64,000 nt of DNA from an uncultured Lachnospiraceae bacterium (GTDB lineage Bacteria > Bacillota > Clostridia > Lachnospirales > Lachnospiraceae). Positions 16,022 through 26,368 of this stretch are shown one piece after another; position 1 is the first letter of the stretch, and each line of letters starts with the position of its first letter. The stretch spans positions 49,505 through 113,504 of the forward strand of contig CANQBX010000001.1 in assembly GCA_947589095.1 (NCBI GenBank), in the 5' to 3' direction. A program made the translations under genes and the position numbers. A model generated the notes under the pieces. That model searched no databases, was not told the DNA's origin, and saw only the letters and a list, made by a program, of their open reading frames with translations.

Positions 16022-17921
16022 ATGAAAGGAAAAGGGAGAAACTGGCAGGAGAAGGAACTGATCTATTTGCGCAGAGCGGCGCTGATGGTCGTCGATATGG
16101 CGGCTGTCATCATATCCGCCTATCTGGGGCTGGCGCTGCGGTTCGATCTGCAGCTGTCGCTGATACCGGACGAATACTTTGAATCCATGAGCCGCTTTCT
16201 GCCGGTCTATATAGCCGGCACCCTGGTCGTATTCTGGTTCTTTAAAATGTACCACAGCCTCTGGGACTACGCCGGCGCGCGGGAGGCCGTGCTGATCGGT
16301 CTGGCGTGCCTGACGGCCGGGATCCTGCAGGCGGCGGGCATGGTCATCATGGGATATCCGGTCCCCCGCAGCTACTATCTGTTCAGCATGATCCTTCTGA
16401 TGCTGATGATGTGGCTCATCCGTTTCTCCTACCGTTTCCTGCGGCGCCTGCGCCGCCATCTGGAGACCGACAGCCCTGTAAGCCGCGTCATGGTCGTCGG
16501 GGCCGGCGACGCCGGCAGCGTCCTGATCCGCGAGATCGAGCAGAGCCAGTATCTGAATAAAATAGTCAAATGCGTCATCGACGACGATCCGGCCAAGATC
16601 GGCAAATACATACACAAAGCCAAGATCGTGGGCGGCCGCAGCGCGATCCCGGAGTGCGCGAAGCGCTACAATATCGACGAGATCATTGTCGCCATGCCCT
16701 CCGTCACCCGCGCCGAGACCAGCGAGATCCTCCATATCTGCAAGGAGACCGGCTGCAAGCTGAGGATCCTTCCCGGCATCTACCAGCTGGTCAACGGCGA
16801 GCTGAACGTCAGCCGTCTCCGCAATGTAGAGATCGAAGACCTCCTGGGCCGCGAGCCGGTCCGCGTCAACCTGGACGAGATCGCCGCCTATGTGACGGGC
16901 AAGGTAGTCATGGTAACAGGCGGCGGCGGTTCCATCGGCAGCGAGCTCTGCCGCCAGATCGCCGGCCACAAGCCGAAGCAGCTGGTCATCGTGGACATCT
17001 ATGAGAACAACGCCTACGCGATCCAGATGGAGCTTAAGGAGACATACCCGGAGCTGAACCTGGCCGTACTCATCGCCTCCGTCCGCGACACCAACCGGAT
17101 GGCCGATATCTTCGCCACCTACCGTCCTCAGATCGTCTATCACGCGGCGGCCCACAAGCATGTGCCGCTCATGGAGGACAGCCCGAACGAGGCGATCAAG
17201 AACAATGTATTCGGAACTCTCAAGACCGTGCGCGCCGCGGAAAAGTGGGGCGTTGAACGGTTTATTCTCATTTCCACCGACAAGGCGGTGAATCCCACCA
17301 GCATCATGGGCGCCTCCAAGCGCCTCTGCGAGATGATCATCCAGTCCTACAACCGTCATTCCAGGACGATCTACGCGGCCGTCCGCTTCGGCAACGTGCT
17401 GGGAAGCAACGGCAGCGTGGTCCCTCTGTTCCGCCATCAGATCGAGAAGGGCGGCCCCGTCACCGTAACGCATCCGGACATCACCCGGTATTTCATGACG
17501 ATCCCGGAAGCCGTCTCCCTGGTCCTTCAGGCCGGGGCCTACGGGCGGGGGGGGTGAAATATTCGTCCTCGAAATGGGCAAGCCTGTCCGGATCGACGAT
17601 CTCGCCCGCAACATGATCCGTCTCTCCGGCTACACTCCCGACGTTGACATCAAGATCGAATACACCGGTCTCCGCCCCGGCGAGAAGCTCTACGAAGAGC
17701 TCCTGATGGACGAGGAGGGCATGACCGACACCCAGAACTCCCTGATCCACATCGGCCATCCTCTGGAATTCGACGAGGAGAGCTTCTACGCCGAGCTCGA
17801 CAAGCTGGCCGCCGCCGCGAAGCACGAGACGCGGGAAATGAAGCGGCTCGTGAAGAAGCTGGTGCCGACGTATGAGGGGTATGTGGGGAAGATCGAGGAG
17901 GATGCGGGAGGAGAAGCATGA
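16022..17921 (+). pseudogene. PglF/CapD-like UDP-sugar 4,6-dehydratase, frameshifted at a G8 tract
   Basis: A nucleoside-diphosphate-sugar dehydratase with four N-terminal membrane helices, a first NAD-binding-like domain (VMVVGAGDAGSVLIREI) and the catalytic SDR domain (VMVTGGGGSIGSELCRQI, HAAAHKHVPLMED). The family makes the UDP-4-keto-6-deoxy sugar for the first residue. The frame closes at 17557 (511 aa) because the run at 17547-17554 has eight G. With seven G the protein would read [19 protein letters not shown] and run to 17921, about 632 aa, the normal family size. Either a real phase-variable defect or an assembly error. The DegT gene overlaps its true end by ATGA. Confidence 0.85.
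17547..17554. repeat. Poly-G tract (8 G) causing the frameshift
   Basis: Eight consecutive G follow a C within the dehydratase coding sequence. Loss of one G restores the family reading frame exactly. Tracts of this length slip during replication and are also a common sequencing error site. Confidence 0.95.
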
Positions 17922-19147
17922 TGGAGAGATTTCAGCAGAAGGTATGGCTGTCTTCGCCTACTATGCACGGCGAGGAGCTTCAGTATATGACGGAAGCCTA
18001 TGAGACAAATTGGATGTCTACGGTAGGCGCCAATATCAACGAAGTAGAGCGGATCACCTGTGAGAAGACCGGCTGCGGTTATTCCGTGGCTCTCTCTTCC
18101 GGTACGGCCGCTCTGCATATGGCTGTTAAACTGGCCGGTGTAAAGTCCGGCGATAAAGTATTCTGTTCTGATCTGACGTTTGACGCGACAGTGAATCCGG
18201 TGAAATATGAAGGCGGTGAAGCCGTGTTTATCGACACAGAGCGCGACACCTGGAATATGGATCCGGAGGCCCTTAAGATGGCGTTCGCCATCTATCCCGA
18301 AGTGAAGACTGTCGTGGTCGCGCATCTCTATGGAACTCCCGGAAAAATAGACGAGATAACGGCGATCTGCGAAGAGCATGGCGCCGTCATAATCGAAGAC
18401 GCGGCGGAATCCCTCGGCGCTGCGTACAAGCGCGCCCAGACAGGGACGTTCGGCCGCTATGGCGTGATCAGCTTTAACGGCAATAAGATCATCACCGGTT
18501 CCTCCGGCGGAATGCTTCTGACGGATGACCGGGAGTCGGCGGAGAAAGTGCGCAAATGGTCAACGCAGGCCAGGGAGAACGCGCCCTGGTACCAGCATGA
18601 GGAGTTGGGCTACAACTACCGGATGAGCAATGTGATCGCCGGCGTGGTGCGGGGGCAGTACGGTTATCTGGAGGAGCATGTCGCCCGCAAGAAGGCTATC
18701 TATATGCGGTACAAGGAAGGGCTGTCCGGCCTGCCTGTCACGATGAATCCCTATGACGCGGTAAACAGTGAGCCGAATTTCTGGCTGTCCTGTATCCTGA
18801 TCGACGAAGCCGCCATGTGCAGGCAGGTGCGGTCCGAGACGGAGGCGCTGTATATTCCGGAACCCGGTAAGAGCTGTCCGACGCAGATTCTGGAGCGCCT
18901 GGCCGAATATAACGCGGAAGGCCGTCCGATCTGGAAACCCATGCATCTGCAGCCGATCTACCGGATGAATCCGTTCATAACTGCTGCCGGGAACGGACGT
19001 GCCAGAACAAACGCATACCGGGAGGGCGGCGTAGAGGATATAGGGGCTGATATCTTCCGGCGCGGAGTATGCCTGCCGTCGGATATCAAGATGACGGCAA
19101 AGCAGCAGGACGCAGTGATCGAGATCATCAGGAGCTGCTTTGAATAG
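17918..19147 (+). CDS. DegT/DnrJ/EryC1-type sugar aminotransferase (PglE-like)
   Basis: A 409-aa PLP enzyme that transfers an amino group to the 4-keto sugar made by the preceding dehydratase. [17 protein letters not shown] binds the cofactor phosphate, EDAAESLGA carries the ring-contacting aspartate, and the lysine of [15 protein letters not shown] forms the Schiff base. The start overlaps the true end of the dehydratase frame (ATGA), which confirms that the region after the G tract was coding. The product should be a UDP-4-amino-4,6-dideoxy sugar. Confidence 0.9.
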   Translation: MMERFQQKVWLSSPTMHGEELQYMTEAYETNWMSTVGANINEVERITCEKTGCGYSVALSSGTAALHMAVKLAGVKSGDKVFCSDLTFDATVNPVKYEGGEAVFIDTERDTWNMDPEALKMAFAIYPEVKTVVVAHLYGTPGKIDEITAICEEHGAVIIEDAAESLGAAYKRAQTGTFGRYGVISFNGNKIITGSSGGMLLTDDRESAEKVRKWSTQARENAPWYQHEELGYNYRMSNVIAGVVRGQYGYLEEHVARKKAIYMRYKEGLSGLPVTMNPYDAVNSEPNFWLSCILIDEAAMCRQVRSETEALYIPEPGKSCPTQILERLAEYNAEGRPIWKPMHLQPIYRMNPFITAAGNGRARTNAYREGGVEDIGADIFRRGVCLPSDIKMTAKQQDAVIEIIRSCFE

Positions 19148-19169
19148 CGGGATATCGGGAGGGAGACAG

Positions 19170-19850
19170 ATGAAGGCGGAGACGCACAGTCAGAAATATA
19201 TGCGCAGGTACCGGCATGTGCCATACGGCCCTTACGAGCGGTATCTTAAAAGACCGTTCGATATCTTCTGCGCGGTGATGGCGCTGGCGGTTTTCTGGTG
19301 GCTATATTTGCTCGTAGCGTTTCTGGTACGCGTGAAGCTGGGAAGTCCGGTCCTCTTCTCACAGGAACGGCCGGGGAAGGATGAAAGGATATTCCGTCTC
19401 TATAAATTCCGTACGATGACGGACGCGCGGGACGCGGAAGGCAGACTGCTCCCGGACGCCGAACGTCTGACGCCGTTCGGGAAAGCGCTTCGCGCCAGCA
19501 GTCTGGATGAGCTTCCGGAAGTGTTCAATATACTGAACGGAACCCTCTCTGTTGTGGGGCCGAGGCCCCTGTTGGTCAAATATCTGCCGCTTTATAACGC
19601 GGAACAGCACCGCCGTCACGAGGTTCGTCCGGGACTATCAGGCAACGCCCAGGTGCATGGCAGGAACGCCATCTCCTGGGAAGAGAAATTCCGGTTGGAT
19701 GTGGAATATGTGGATCATATTACCTTCCTGGGTGATATGAAGATCATACTGGATACGGTTCTGAAGGCGTTTGTGCGGAAGGAAGGCATCACGTCGGAAA
19801 CAGCGGCGACGATGGAGGAATTTAGGGGGAGCGGGGACAGGAAAATATGA
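19170..19850 (+). CDS. Initiating phospho-sugar transferase (PglC/WcaJ type)
   Basis: A 226-aa bacterial sugar transferase that moves a sugar phosphate onto undecaprenyl phosphate to start the repeat unit. It has one N-terminal re-entrant helix (FCAVMALAVFWWLYLLVAFLV), the conserved FSQERPGKDERIFRLYKFRTM, the catalytic Asp-Glu of SSLDELPE, VVGPRPLL and RPGLSGNAQ. The short form without extra membrane helices is PglC-like. The ATG at 19170 follows GGGAGGGAGA; the upstream TTG at 19140 is rejected. The stop overlaps the ATP-grasp gene. Confidence 0.92.
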   Translation: MKAETHSQKYMRRYRHVPYGPYERYLKRPFDIFCAVMALAVFWWLYLLVAFLVRVKLGSPVLFSQERPGKDERIFRLYKFRTMTDARDAEGRLLPDAERLTPFGKALRASSLDELPEVFNILNGTLSVVGPRPLLVKYLPLYNAEQHRRHEVRPGLSGNAQVHGRNAISWEEKFRLDVEYVDHITFLGDMKIILDTVLKAFVRKEGITSETAATMEEFRGSGDRKI

Positions 19851-20791
19851 AAATACTATTCACAAGCATAGGCAGACGTGTTGAACTGGTACAGGCGTTT
19901 AGGGCGGCAGCAGAAAAACAGAGCATAGAATTAAGAATATATGGCGCGGATATCACGGAGTCTGCACCTGCCCTGTACTTTTGCGACCAGACAGTGCTTG
20001 TTCCGAGAATAGGAGAAGCTGCTTACATTCCTGCCTTAAAAGAAGTTTGCCACAAAGAGACGATAGATGCGCTTATACCTACAATAGATACGGATCTGCT
20101 GGCCTTGGCGGAGCATAAGGACGAATTCGGGTCGACGAAGGTTATTATCAGTTCGGCGGATAAGATCAGGATTTGCAGAGATAAGCGTCTTACCGCAGAA
20201 TATTTTCATTCAGTAGGTTTGTTTAGTCCGCAGCCGGTGGATAGTATTGCATTGTATGAGGGAGGGTATCCTGCATTTATCAAGCCAAGGGATGGAAGTT
20301 CCAGTATTTTTGCGTATAAAGCGCAGAATGAAGATGAATTAGCTGCTTATGCAGGTCAGGTTCCTGATTATATTATCCAGCCATATATAGGGGGGATTGA
20401 ATACACGGTAGATGTATTTTGCGATTGGGATGGAGATCCGGTTTATATTACACCGCGGATTCGACTGGCAGTCAGGTCCGGAGAAGTGCTTAAGACACAG
20501 ATCGATCAGGATGAAAAAATAATATATGAAATCAAACGATTAGCGGCAGATTTTAAACCGTGCGGGCCGATTACCATCCAGCTGATTCGTGACGAGAATA
20601 CCGGTAATGACTATTATATCGAGATTAATCCGCGTTTTGGCGGCGGCGCGCCTTTGTCTATAAAAGCTGGTGCTGACAGTGCGGAAGCGATATTAAGATT
20701 ATTAAATGGTGAGAAGGTTGGCTATATTGATAAAGCGGCAGAGGATGGAGCTGTTTACAGCAGATTTGATCAGAGCATCAGGATTAAGTGA
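19847..20791 (+). CDS. ATP-grasp ligase
   Basis: A 314-aa ATP-grasp protein of the carbamoyl-phosphate-synthase-like/PylC-like kind found in surface-polysaccharide loci. A Rossmann-like start (MKILFTSIGRRVELVQAF) is followed by the ATP-binding part (PAFIKPRDGSSSIFAY, YIIQPYIGGIEYTVDVF) and the metal site IEINPRFGGGAPLSIKAGAD. Such enzymes join a carboxylate to an amine through an acyl phosphate. Because the locus makes a 4-amino sugar and shows no PglD-type acetyltransferase, aminoacylation of that sugar is a reasonable but unproven role. From here the genes become AT-rich. It is coupled to the HAD gene by an ATGA overlap. Confidence 0.8.
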   Translation: MKILFTSIGRRVELVQAFRAAAEKQSIELRIYGADITESAPALYFCDQTVLVPRIGEAAYIPALKEVCHKETIDALIPTIDTDLLALAEHKDEFGSTKVIISSADKIRICRDKRLTAEYFHSVGLFSPQPVDSIALYEGGYPAFIKPRDGSSSIFAYKAQNEDELAAYAGQVPDYIIQPYIGGIEYTVDVFCDWDGDPVYITPRIRLAVRSGEVLKTQIDQDEKIIYEIKRLAADFKPCGPITIQLIRDENTGNDYYIEINPRFGGGAPLSIKAGADSAEAILRLLNGEKVGYIDKAAEDGAVYSRFDQSIRIK

Positions 20792-21411
20792 TGATAGAGA
20801 TTGATAATATTCTGGAAGTAGAAAAGTACATAGAGGATATGGAAGCTGTTATTTTTGATCTGGACGATACGCTATATTCTGAGAAAGATTACGTGTGGAG
20901 CGGATACAAAAAAATAGCTGAGTATTTTAAAAGACCGGAACTTGCAGAGCAGATGTGGGAAGTGTTTAAAAAAGGCGGCAAGGCAATAGATGAAGTAATT
21001 GCTGCGAATGGATTGACGGATGCCAGAGATAAGGCATTGCAGATATATCGTTTACAGAAGCCGGATATTCAGTTATATCAGGGAGTAAGCGATATGTTGG
21101 AGCGTATTCAAAGAACTAAGAAAGTAGGTATCATTACCGATGGGCGCCCGGAAGGGCAGAGAGCAAAGCTGGAAGCGCTCCATTGCAGTGTCGATAAGAT
21201 TATTATTACGGATGAACTGGGAGGTGTTGAATTCCGGAAGCCTAACAGACAGGCCTTTTGTCTGATGCAGCAGTATTTTCAAATTCCATTTAAGAGGATG
21301 GTTTATGTCGGGGATAATATCAGCAAAGATTTTCTAGCTCCTGAAGCATTGGGAATGACATGTATATGGTTTAAGAACAGAAATGGGATTTACGGAGAGG
21401 TGCAGAGATGA
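20788..21411 (+). CDS. HAD-family hydrolase
   Basis: A 207-aa haloacid-dehalogenase-type phosphatase. Motif I is VIFDLDDTLYSEKDY, motif II VGIITDGRPEGQ, and motif IV VYVGDNISKDFLAP. The lysine of EFRKPNRQAF is motif III. The start overlaps the ATP-grasp stop (ATGA), so the two probably act in one pathway step pair; the substrate is unknown. Confidence 0.85.
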   Translation: MMIEIDNILEVEKYIEDMEAVIFDLDDTLYSEKDYVWSGYKKIAEYFKRPELAEQMWEVFKKGGKAIDEVIAANGLTDARDKALQIYRLQKPDIQLYQGVSDMLERIQRTKKVGIITDGRPEGQRAKLEALHCSVDKIIITDELGGVEFRKPNRQAFCLMQQYFQIPFKRMVYVGDNISKDFLAPEALGMTCIWFKNRNGIYGEVQR

Positions 21412-21482
21412 ATTTTAAACGGAAAAAAGGATAGGAGTTATGTAATAAAGAATGGTTTTAAAATGCGGGAGAAGAACCGGCA

Positions 21483-22577
21483 ATGAAAATTTTAATATTA
21501 ACGAATGATGATATCGGTTTGTATCTGTTTAGATGGGAACTTATAGAAGAGCTGATTAAGGATAATAGGATTATTATCTCTGCCCCTAAAGGAGAGAGAA
21601 TAGAGGCTTTTGTTAAGATGGGATGCGGCTTTATTGAAACACCTATTGACCGCAGAGGCATAAATCCGATAACTGATTTAAAGCTATTCTTTCATTATCT
21701 CAGGATAGTGAAAGCCGAAAAACCGGATCTGATTATAAGCTATACGATTAAGCCCAATGTATATGGAGGATTAGCGTGCAGAATAATGAGGGTTCCATAT
21801 GCAGCTAATATTACAGGTTTAGGGACTGCATTTCAAAAAAAGGGATTATTAAGAAATCTTGTGATATTAATGTATAAAGTGGGTCTAAAGAATGCAAAAG
21901 TAGTTTTTTTTGAGAATCGGGGAAATCAAAATATTTTTATTTCATTAGGAATAGTACATGCGTCTCTGACCTGCCTTCTGATGGGCGCCGGAGTGAATTT
22001 GAAGAAATATGATCTTGCGCCATATCCATCAGGAGACTGCGTCAAATTCTTGTTTATGGGGCGTGTAATGCAGGAGAAAGGTGTTGATGAATTGTTCGCT
22101 GTGATGAAAAAGCTACGCAGCAAGGGTGTTAACTGTTCATTGGACGTTCTTGGGTATTATGAAGAAAATTATAAAAACAAAATTGCACAATATGAAGCAG
22201 AGGGCTGGCTCCATTATTATGGATTTCAAAATGATGTAAAACCATATATCACTTCATGTCACTGCTTTGTGTTGCCGTCCTGGCATGAAGGAATGGCAAA
22301 TACAAATCTTGAATGTGCGGCGATGGGACGGCCGGTCATTACTAGTAAAATATATGGGTGTATGGAAGCAGTGGAGGACGAGGTGAGCGGCTATCTCTGC
22401 GAGCGGAAGAATGCGGACAGCTTGTATCAGGCGATGAAACGCTTTACAGAGCTTTCTTATGAAGAGCGGAAGACGATGGGGGAGGCCGGCCGCAGGAGGA
22501 TGGAAGAGAGATTTGATAAGAAAGCTGTGGTGCGGACGACGGTTCAAAGACTGAACGCCGCGTCAGATTACAGATAA
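21483..22577 (+). CDS. GT4 glycosyltransferase (PglA-like)
   Basis: A 364-aa GT-B transferase. The N-terminal domain has MKILILTNDDIGLYLFRWEL and IISYTIKPNVYGG; the C-terminal domain has FLFMGRVMQEKGVDEL and the acceptor/donor motif SWHEGMANTNLECAAMGRPVI. The N-terminal half looks like the family that adds the second sugar to undecaprenyl-linked bacillosamine-type sugars, which fits its place after the initiating enzymes. A ribosome site is present (GGGAGAAG). Confidence 0.87.
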   Translation: MKILILTNDDIGLYLFRWELIEELIKDNRIIISAPKGERIEAFVKMGCGFIETPIDRRGINPITDLKLFFHYLRIVKAEKPDLIISYTIKPNVYGGLACRIMRVPYAANITGLGTAFQKKGLLRNLVILMYKVGLKNAKVVFFENRGNQNIFISLGIVHASLTCLLMGAGVNLKKYDLAPYPSGDCVKFLFMGRVMQEKGVDELFAVMKKLRSKGVNCSLDVLGYYEENYKNKIAQYEAEGWLHYYGFQNDVKPYITSCHCFVLPSWHEGMANTNLECAAMGRPVITSKIYGCMEAVEDEVSGYLCERKNADSLYQAMKRFTELSYEERKTMGEAGRRRMEERFDKKAVVRTTVQRLNAASDYR

Positions 22578-22588
22578 CGGAGAATCCT

Positions 22589-23719
22589 ATGTGGAAGCTG
22601 ATACCGATCATGACATTTTGCCTGGTTATGTCCTGGATATCCCATAAAAAGTCGGTTCTTATAGCGAACGACTGGGGTGAGAGCCGGTATGAAGAAAAAG
22701 ATTTCCTCTTCTTCGCGGTGATGGCTGTGGCGATGGCTGTATTTGTGGGACTGCGGACATCCGGGAATGATACATTTACATACCGCTCCATATATGAGGC
22801 GATATCGGGTGATCGAAGCGCATTTGACAGTATAAACTGGTTTCGATTGGCGGCAGCTCCGGGGCTGCAATTCGTGTGTGCATGTCTAAGGGTGGCCGGA
22901 GCAACGACACAGGATTACCTTATGCTGTTTGCACTGGTAACCATAGGTATCTATCTGTGGTTTATCAGGAAATACACGAATCATCTCTGGCTGTCCATGT
23001 ACTATTTTCTGACCATGGGCGTGTACACATTCACGATGGCGGCGATCAAGCAGACGGTCGCTGTTGCATTCCTTTTGATTGCCACAGATCGTGCGATTGA
23101 GAAGAAATATGTTCGATTCGCATTCTGGGTGCTTATAGCGGAATTGTTTCATCCATATGCGTTCGTCTATCTGATCGTGCCGTTCCTGTTTTTCAGCCCG
23201 TGGACGGGAAGAACCTGGGTGCTGCTTGCGGCGACTGTCGCAGCAGCGTTGGGGCTGTCCACATTTATGAGCAGTATTCTGGCTATGACGGATGCGCTGG
23301 GAGCGAATTATGGCACGGGTGAATTCATCGGCGATGGCGTGAATATCTTTCGTGTGCTGGTCGTCTGGGTACCGGTCGTCATTTCATATCTGGGACGGGG
23401 AAATCTGCAGCGTAGTGCGGATCGCGTGAAGAATCTGTGCATTAATGCGACAATGATCAATGCGATGATCATGTTCATCGGACTCTTCGGAACGGCAAAT
23501 TACTTCGCACGTCTTGCGAATTATTTCCTGATCTTCCAGACCCTCTCTCTGCCGAGAATGATGGAGCTCTTTGATGACAGGAGCAGACGGCTGGTGGTGA
23601 GAGTATCGGTGGTATGCTATTTCGCTTATTCGTATTATGAGAATGTGCTGGCGAACGGGTTATTTGATAGCGCATATCATTTCATGACTTTTTTTGAGTT
23701 TCTCGAACAATTGTTTTGA
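22589..23719 (+). CDS. EpsG-family membrane protein, probable repeat-unit polymerase
   Basis: A 376-aa protein with roughly ten membrane helices. The motif GLRTSGNDTFTYRSIYE near residues 54-70 is the signature of the EpsG/Wzy-like family (VGxRxxxxDTxxY). It should polymerise flipped repeat units outside the membrane. GGAG lies 6 bases before the ATG. It follows the GT4 gene by 11 bp. GC content is higher than in the genes just after it. Confidence 0.82.
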   Translation: MWKLIPIMTFCLVMSWISHKKSVLIANDWGESRYEEKDFLFFAVMAVAMAVFVGLRTSGNDTFTYRSIYEAISGDRSAFDSINWFRLAAAPGLQFVCACLRVAGATTQDYLMLFALVTIGIYLWFIRKYTNHLWLSMYYFLTMGVYTFTMAAIKQTVAVAFLLIATDRAIEKKYVRFAFWVLIAELFHPYAFVYLIVPFLFFSPWTGRTWVLLAATVAAALGLSTFMSSILAMTDALGANYGTGEFIGDGVNIFRVLVVWVPVVISYLGRGNLQRSADRVKNLCINATMINAMIMFIGLFGTANYFARLANYFLIFQTLSLPRMMELFDDRSRRLVVRVSVVCYFAYSYYENVLANGLFDSAYHFMTFFEFLEQLF

Positions 23720-23757
23720 ATTCATAAATGATTAGAATTATTTATGGAGGGTAAAGA

Positions 23758-24813
23758 GTGAGTAATTATGTATTAGTTAGCATTATTATTCCGGTATATA
23801 ATGCAGAAGAATATTTGCCTAAATGTATCGATTCTATTCGCTCACAAACATACGAAAATATTGAGATAATATGTATTAATGATGGTAGTGAAGATAAGTC
23901 TCAAGTAATATTGGAAAGATATTTGAAACTGGATTCGAGGATAAAGGTGTTTACACAAGAAAATAGAGGAGTTTCTTCAGCGAGAAATTTGGGAATTTCA
24001 AAGATGCGTGGGAAATATGTAATGTTTGTCGATAGTGATGATTGGTTGGATAAGAATGCTTGTGAAAGGGCGGTAAGTGAAGCAGAACAATATTCTGCCG
24101 ATGTGGTTTTATGGCCATATAAGAGAGAGTATTCAGGAACATGTAAGGAAACATATTTATTTGAAGAAAATAAAATCATATGGACCGAAGATAGAATATC
24201 AGAATTACATCGAAGAATGGTAGGATTAGTGGGAAAAGAACTTGCTGAACCGCATAGGGGAGATGCAGCGGCAACAGTTTGGGGCAAATTATATAAAAGT
24301 ACTATTGTTCAGAGGGTGCAATTTGTTGACACCAACGAGATTGGAACTGCTGAGGATTCCTTGTATAACATCATAGCTTTCGATACAGTAAGGCGTGCTG
24401 TATATATATCTAATGTTTTTTATCATTACCGAAAAAATAATAAAACTTCCATGACGCATTCATATAAAAGGGAGTTGATTATGCAGTGGAAACAGCTATA
24501 TTATTTAATATGGCAGCATTTGCGGGAAATGAATGCCTCGTCTATATATTATGAGGCGTTAAATAATAGAATATGTTCAGGCATAATGGGGCTAGGATTA
24601 AATCTGGTAGAAGATAATAATATGACAGCACGGAAGAAGATACAGGAGTTAAGGAAGATCTTGTCAGTTTCATATTATGACCGGGCACTAAAAAAATTAC
24701 CTTTTACATATTTGCCTATACATTGGAAGGTGTTCTATTTTTGTTCAAAGTACAAGATGGCAATAAGTTTGTATTTGGTTTTATGTATTATGAATTGTAT
24801 GAGAGGCCGTTAA
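23758..24813 (+). CDS. GT2 glycosyltransferase
   Basis: 351 aa, GT-A fold. SIIIPVYNAEEYLPKCIDSIRSQ starts the nucleotide-binding half. The DxD region is MFVDSDDWLD, and the later AEDSLYNIIAF segment is typical of capsular GT2 proteins. The GTG at 23758 is supported by GGAGGGTAAAGA. AT-rich. The acceptor and sugar are unknown. Confidence 0.87.
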   Translation: MSNYVLVSIIIPVYNAEEYLPKCIDSIRSQTYENIEIICINDGSEDKSQVILERYLKLDSRIKVFTQENRGVSSARNLGISKMRGKYVMFVDSDDWLDKNACERAVSEAEQYSADVVLWPYKREYSGTCKETYLFEENKIIWTEDRISELHRRMVGLVGKELAEPHRGDAAATVWGKLYKSTIVQRVQFVDTNEIGTAEDSLYNIIAFDTVRRAVYISNVFYHYRKNNKTSMTHSYKRELIMQWKQLYYLIWQHLREMNASSIYYEALNNRICSGIMGLGLNLVEDNNMTARKKIQELRKILSVSYYDRALKKLPFTYLPIHWKVFYFCSKYKMAISLYLVLCIMNCMRGR

Positions 24814-24814
24814 G

Positions 24815-25642
24815 ATGAGAAGCAGACCCATGGTATCGGTTATAATGGGGATTTATAATTGTGAGGGGACATTGTCTGAAGCCATAGAATCTATAATCGG
24901 ACAAACTTTTATAGATTGGGAATTGATTATGTGTGATGATGGTTCAAGTGATAACACATATCAAATTGCATTGCAATATAGTAAGCAATTTCCTGATAAA
25001 ATATTTGTGATAAGAAATGCCAATAATAGAGGTTTGAATTATACATTGAACTGTTGTTTAGAAAAGGCGAGGGGTATATATATTGCACGAATGGATGGGG
25101 ATGATATTTCATTACCTGAACGTCTGGAAAAGGAAGTTCAGTTTTTGAATACTCATTCAGAATATGCAATTGTTAGTTCGCAAATGATATATTTCGATGA
25201 ACATGGGGACTGGGGAATAAGAAATGTAATTGAAATTCCTCAAATTAAGGATTTTGTTTTTCATACTCCATTTCATTGCCATGCGCCGTGTATGATTCGT
25301 GAAGAGGCATATAGATCAGTAGGGGGATATACGGTGGATGAAAGATTGCTTAGATTTGAGGATTGTAATTTATGGTATAAGTTGTATGCAAAAGGATATA
25401 GAGGGTATAATATGCAGGAAGCATTATACAAGATGCGAGATGACAGGAATGCATATAAACGAAGAAATCCGAAAATAAGGATGAGAGGGCTTTATGTGCA
25501 ATGCATTGGATTTAGAATGGTACATATGCCTTTAAAGTACTATCCATGTTTGTTGTTAGAACTGTTTAAGTGTGTGGTAATTTCTTTAATGCCTGAACGT
25601 ATCTATATGATAATACATAAGTGTAATATATTGTCAAAATAG
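24815..25642 (+). CDS. GT2 glycosyltransferase
   Basis: 275 aa, GT-A fold. SVIMGIYNCEGTLSEAIESI opens the domain, CDDGSSDNT binds the nucleotide, and ARMDGDDISLP carries the DxD metal site. The later LRFEDCNLWYKLYAKGY is usual for this group. It starts one base after the stop of the previous transferase, so the pair is translated together. AT-rich and probably acquired with the locus. Confidence 0.87.
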   Translation: MRSRPMVSVIMGIYNCEGTLSEAIESIIGQTFIDWELIMCDDGSSDNTYQIALQYSKQFPDKIFVIRNANNRGLNYTLNCCLEKARGIYIARMDGDDISLPERLEKEVQFLNTHSEYAIVSSQMIYFDEHGDWGIRNVIEIPQIKDFVFHTPFHCHAPCMIREEAYRSVGGYTVDERLLRFEDCNLWYKLYAKGYRGYNMQEALYKMRDDRNAYKRRNPKIRMRGLYVQCIGFRMVHMPLKYYPCLLLELFKCVVISLMPERIYMIIHKCNILSK

Positions 25643-25668
25643 AAGAGATTATGTTTATGAGGTAAATT

Positions 25669-26367
25669 ATGGTTCCTAAAGTAATACACTATTGCTGGTT
25701 TGGAAAAAAAGAATTGCCGAAGAGTGCAAAAAGCTGCATTGAAAGTTGGCGACGTTTCTGCCCGAATTATGAGATTATTGAGTGGAATGAGGACAACTTT
25801 GATGTACAGCAGAATGCATATACATCATTCCTTTATGAAAATAGAAAGTATGCTTTTTTAAGTGATTATGCCAGGCTTTTAGTAGTGTATGAGCATGGCG
25901 GCCTGTATTTCGATGTAGATGTTGAACTTGTACGTCCGGTTGGCGAACTTTTACTGCAGAAAGCTTTCTTTGGATTTGAGACAAATGAATATGTAGCAAC
26001 GGGATTGGGATTTGGAGCGGAACCCGGTAATAATGTTGTAAAGAAAATGTTAGAAGAGTATGATCCTTTTTTGGATGGAAAGCATGGTTTTCAGACATGC
26101 CCGAGATTGAATACATCGGCATTATTGAAGCTTGGCCTAGTTCAGAATGGTGAGAAGCAGTGCGTAGCCGGGGCTACGATCTACCCAATAGAGGTGTTTA
26201 ACCCATATGACGATCCGACCGGGCGTTTGCGTTTGACTGAAGATACTTATTCCATTCACTGGTATGCCAAAAGCTGGCTTAGTAAAGGAACGGTCTTGCG
26301 CAGTGAATTGATGAAGCCGGTACACCGTATTTTAGGAGTGGATTTTTTCAGAAAGAAGAAAGCGTAA
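25669..26367 (+). CDS. DXD-type sugar transferase (Gly_transf_sug / GT32-like)
   Basis: 232 aa. VPKVIHYCWFGKKELP at the start and LSDYARLLVVYEHGGLYFDVDVELV in the middle are the signature of the Och1/GT32-like group; the metal-binding DxD is in YFDVDVE. It lies two bases before the next glycosyltransferase. The sugar specificity cannot be read. Confidence 0.87.
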   Translation: MVPKVIHYCWFGKKELPKSAKSCIESWRRFCPNYEIIEWNEDNFDVQQNAYTSFLYENRKYAFLSDYARLLVVYEHGGLYFDVDVELVRPVGELLLQKAFFGFETNEYVATGLGFGAEPGNNVVKKMLEEYDPFLDGKHGFQTCPRLNTSALLKLGLVQNGEKQCVAGATIYPIEVFNPYDDPTGRLRLTEDTYSIHWYAKSWLSKGTVLRSELMKPVHRILGVDFFRKKKA

Positions 26368-26368
26368 A

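Noticed and set aside
17540..17575. Programmed ribosomal frameshift in the dehydratase
   Set aside because: No slippery heptamer with a clear downstream stem, and this family is not known to use one; tract slippage or error is simpler.
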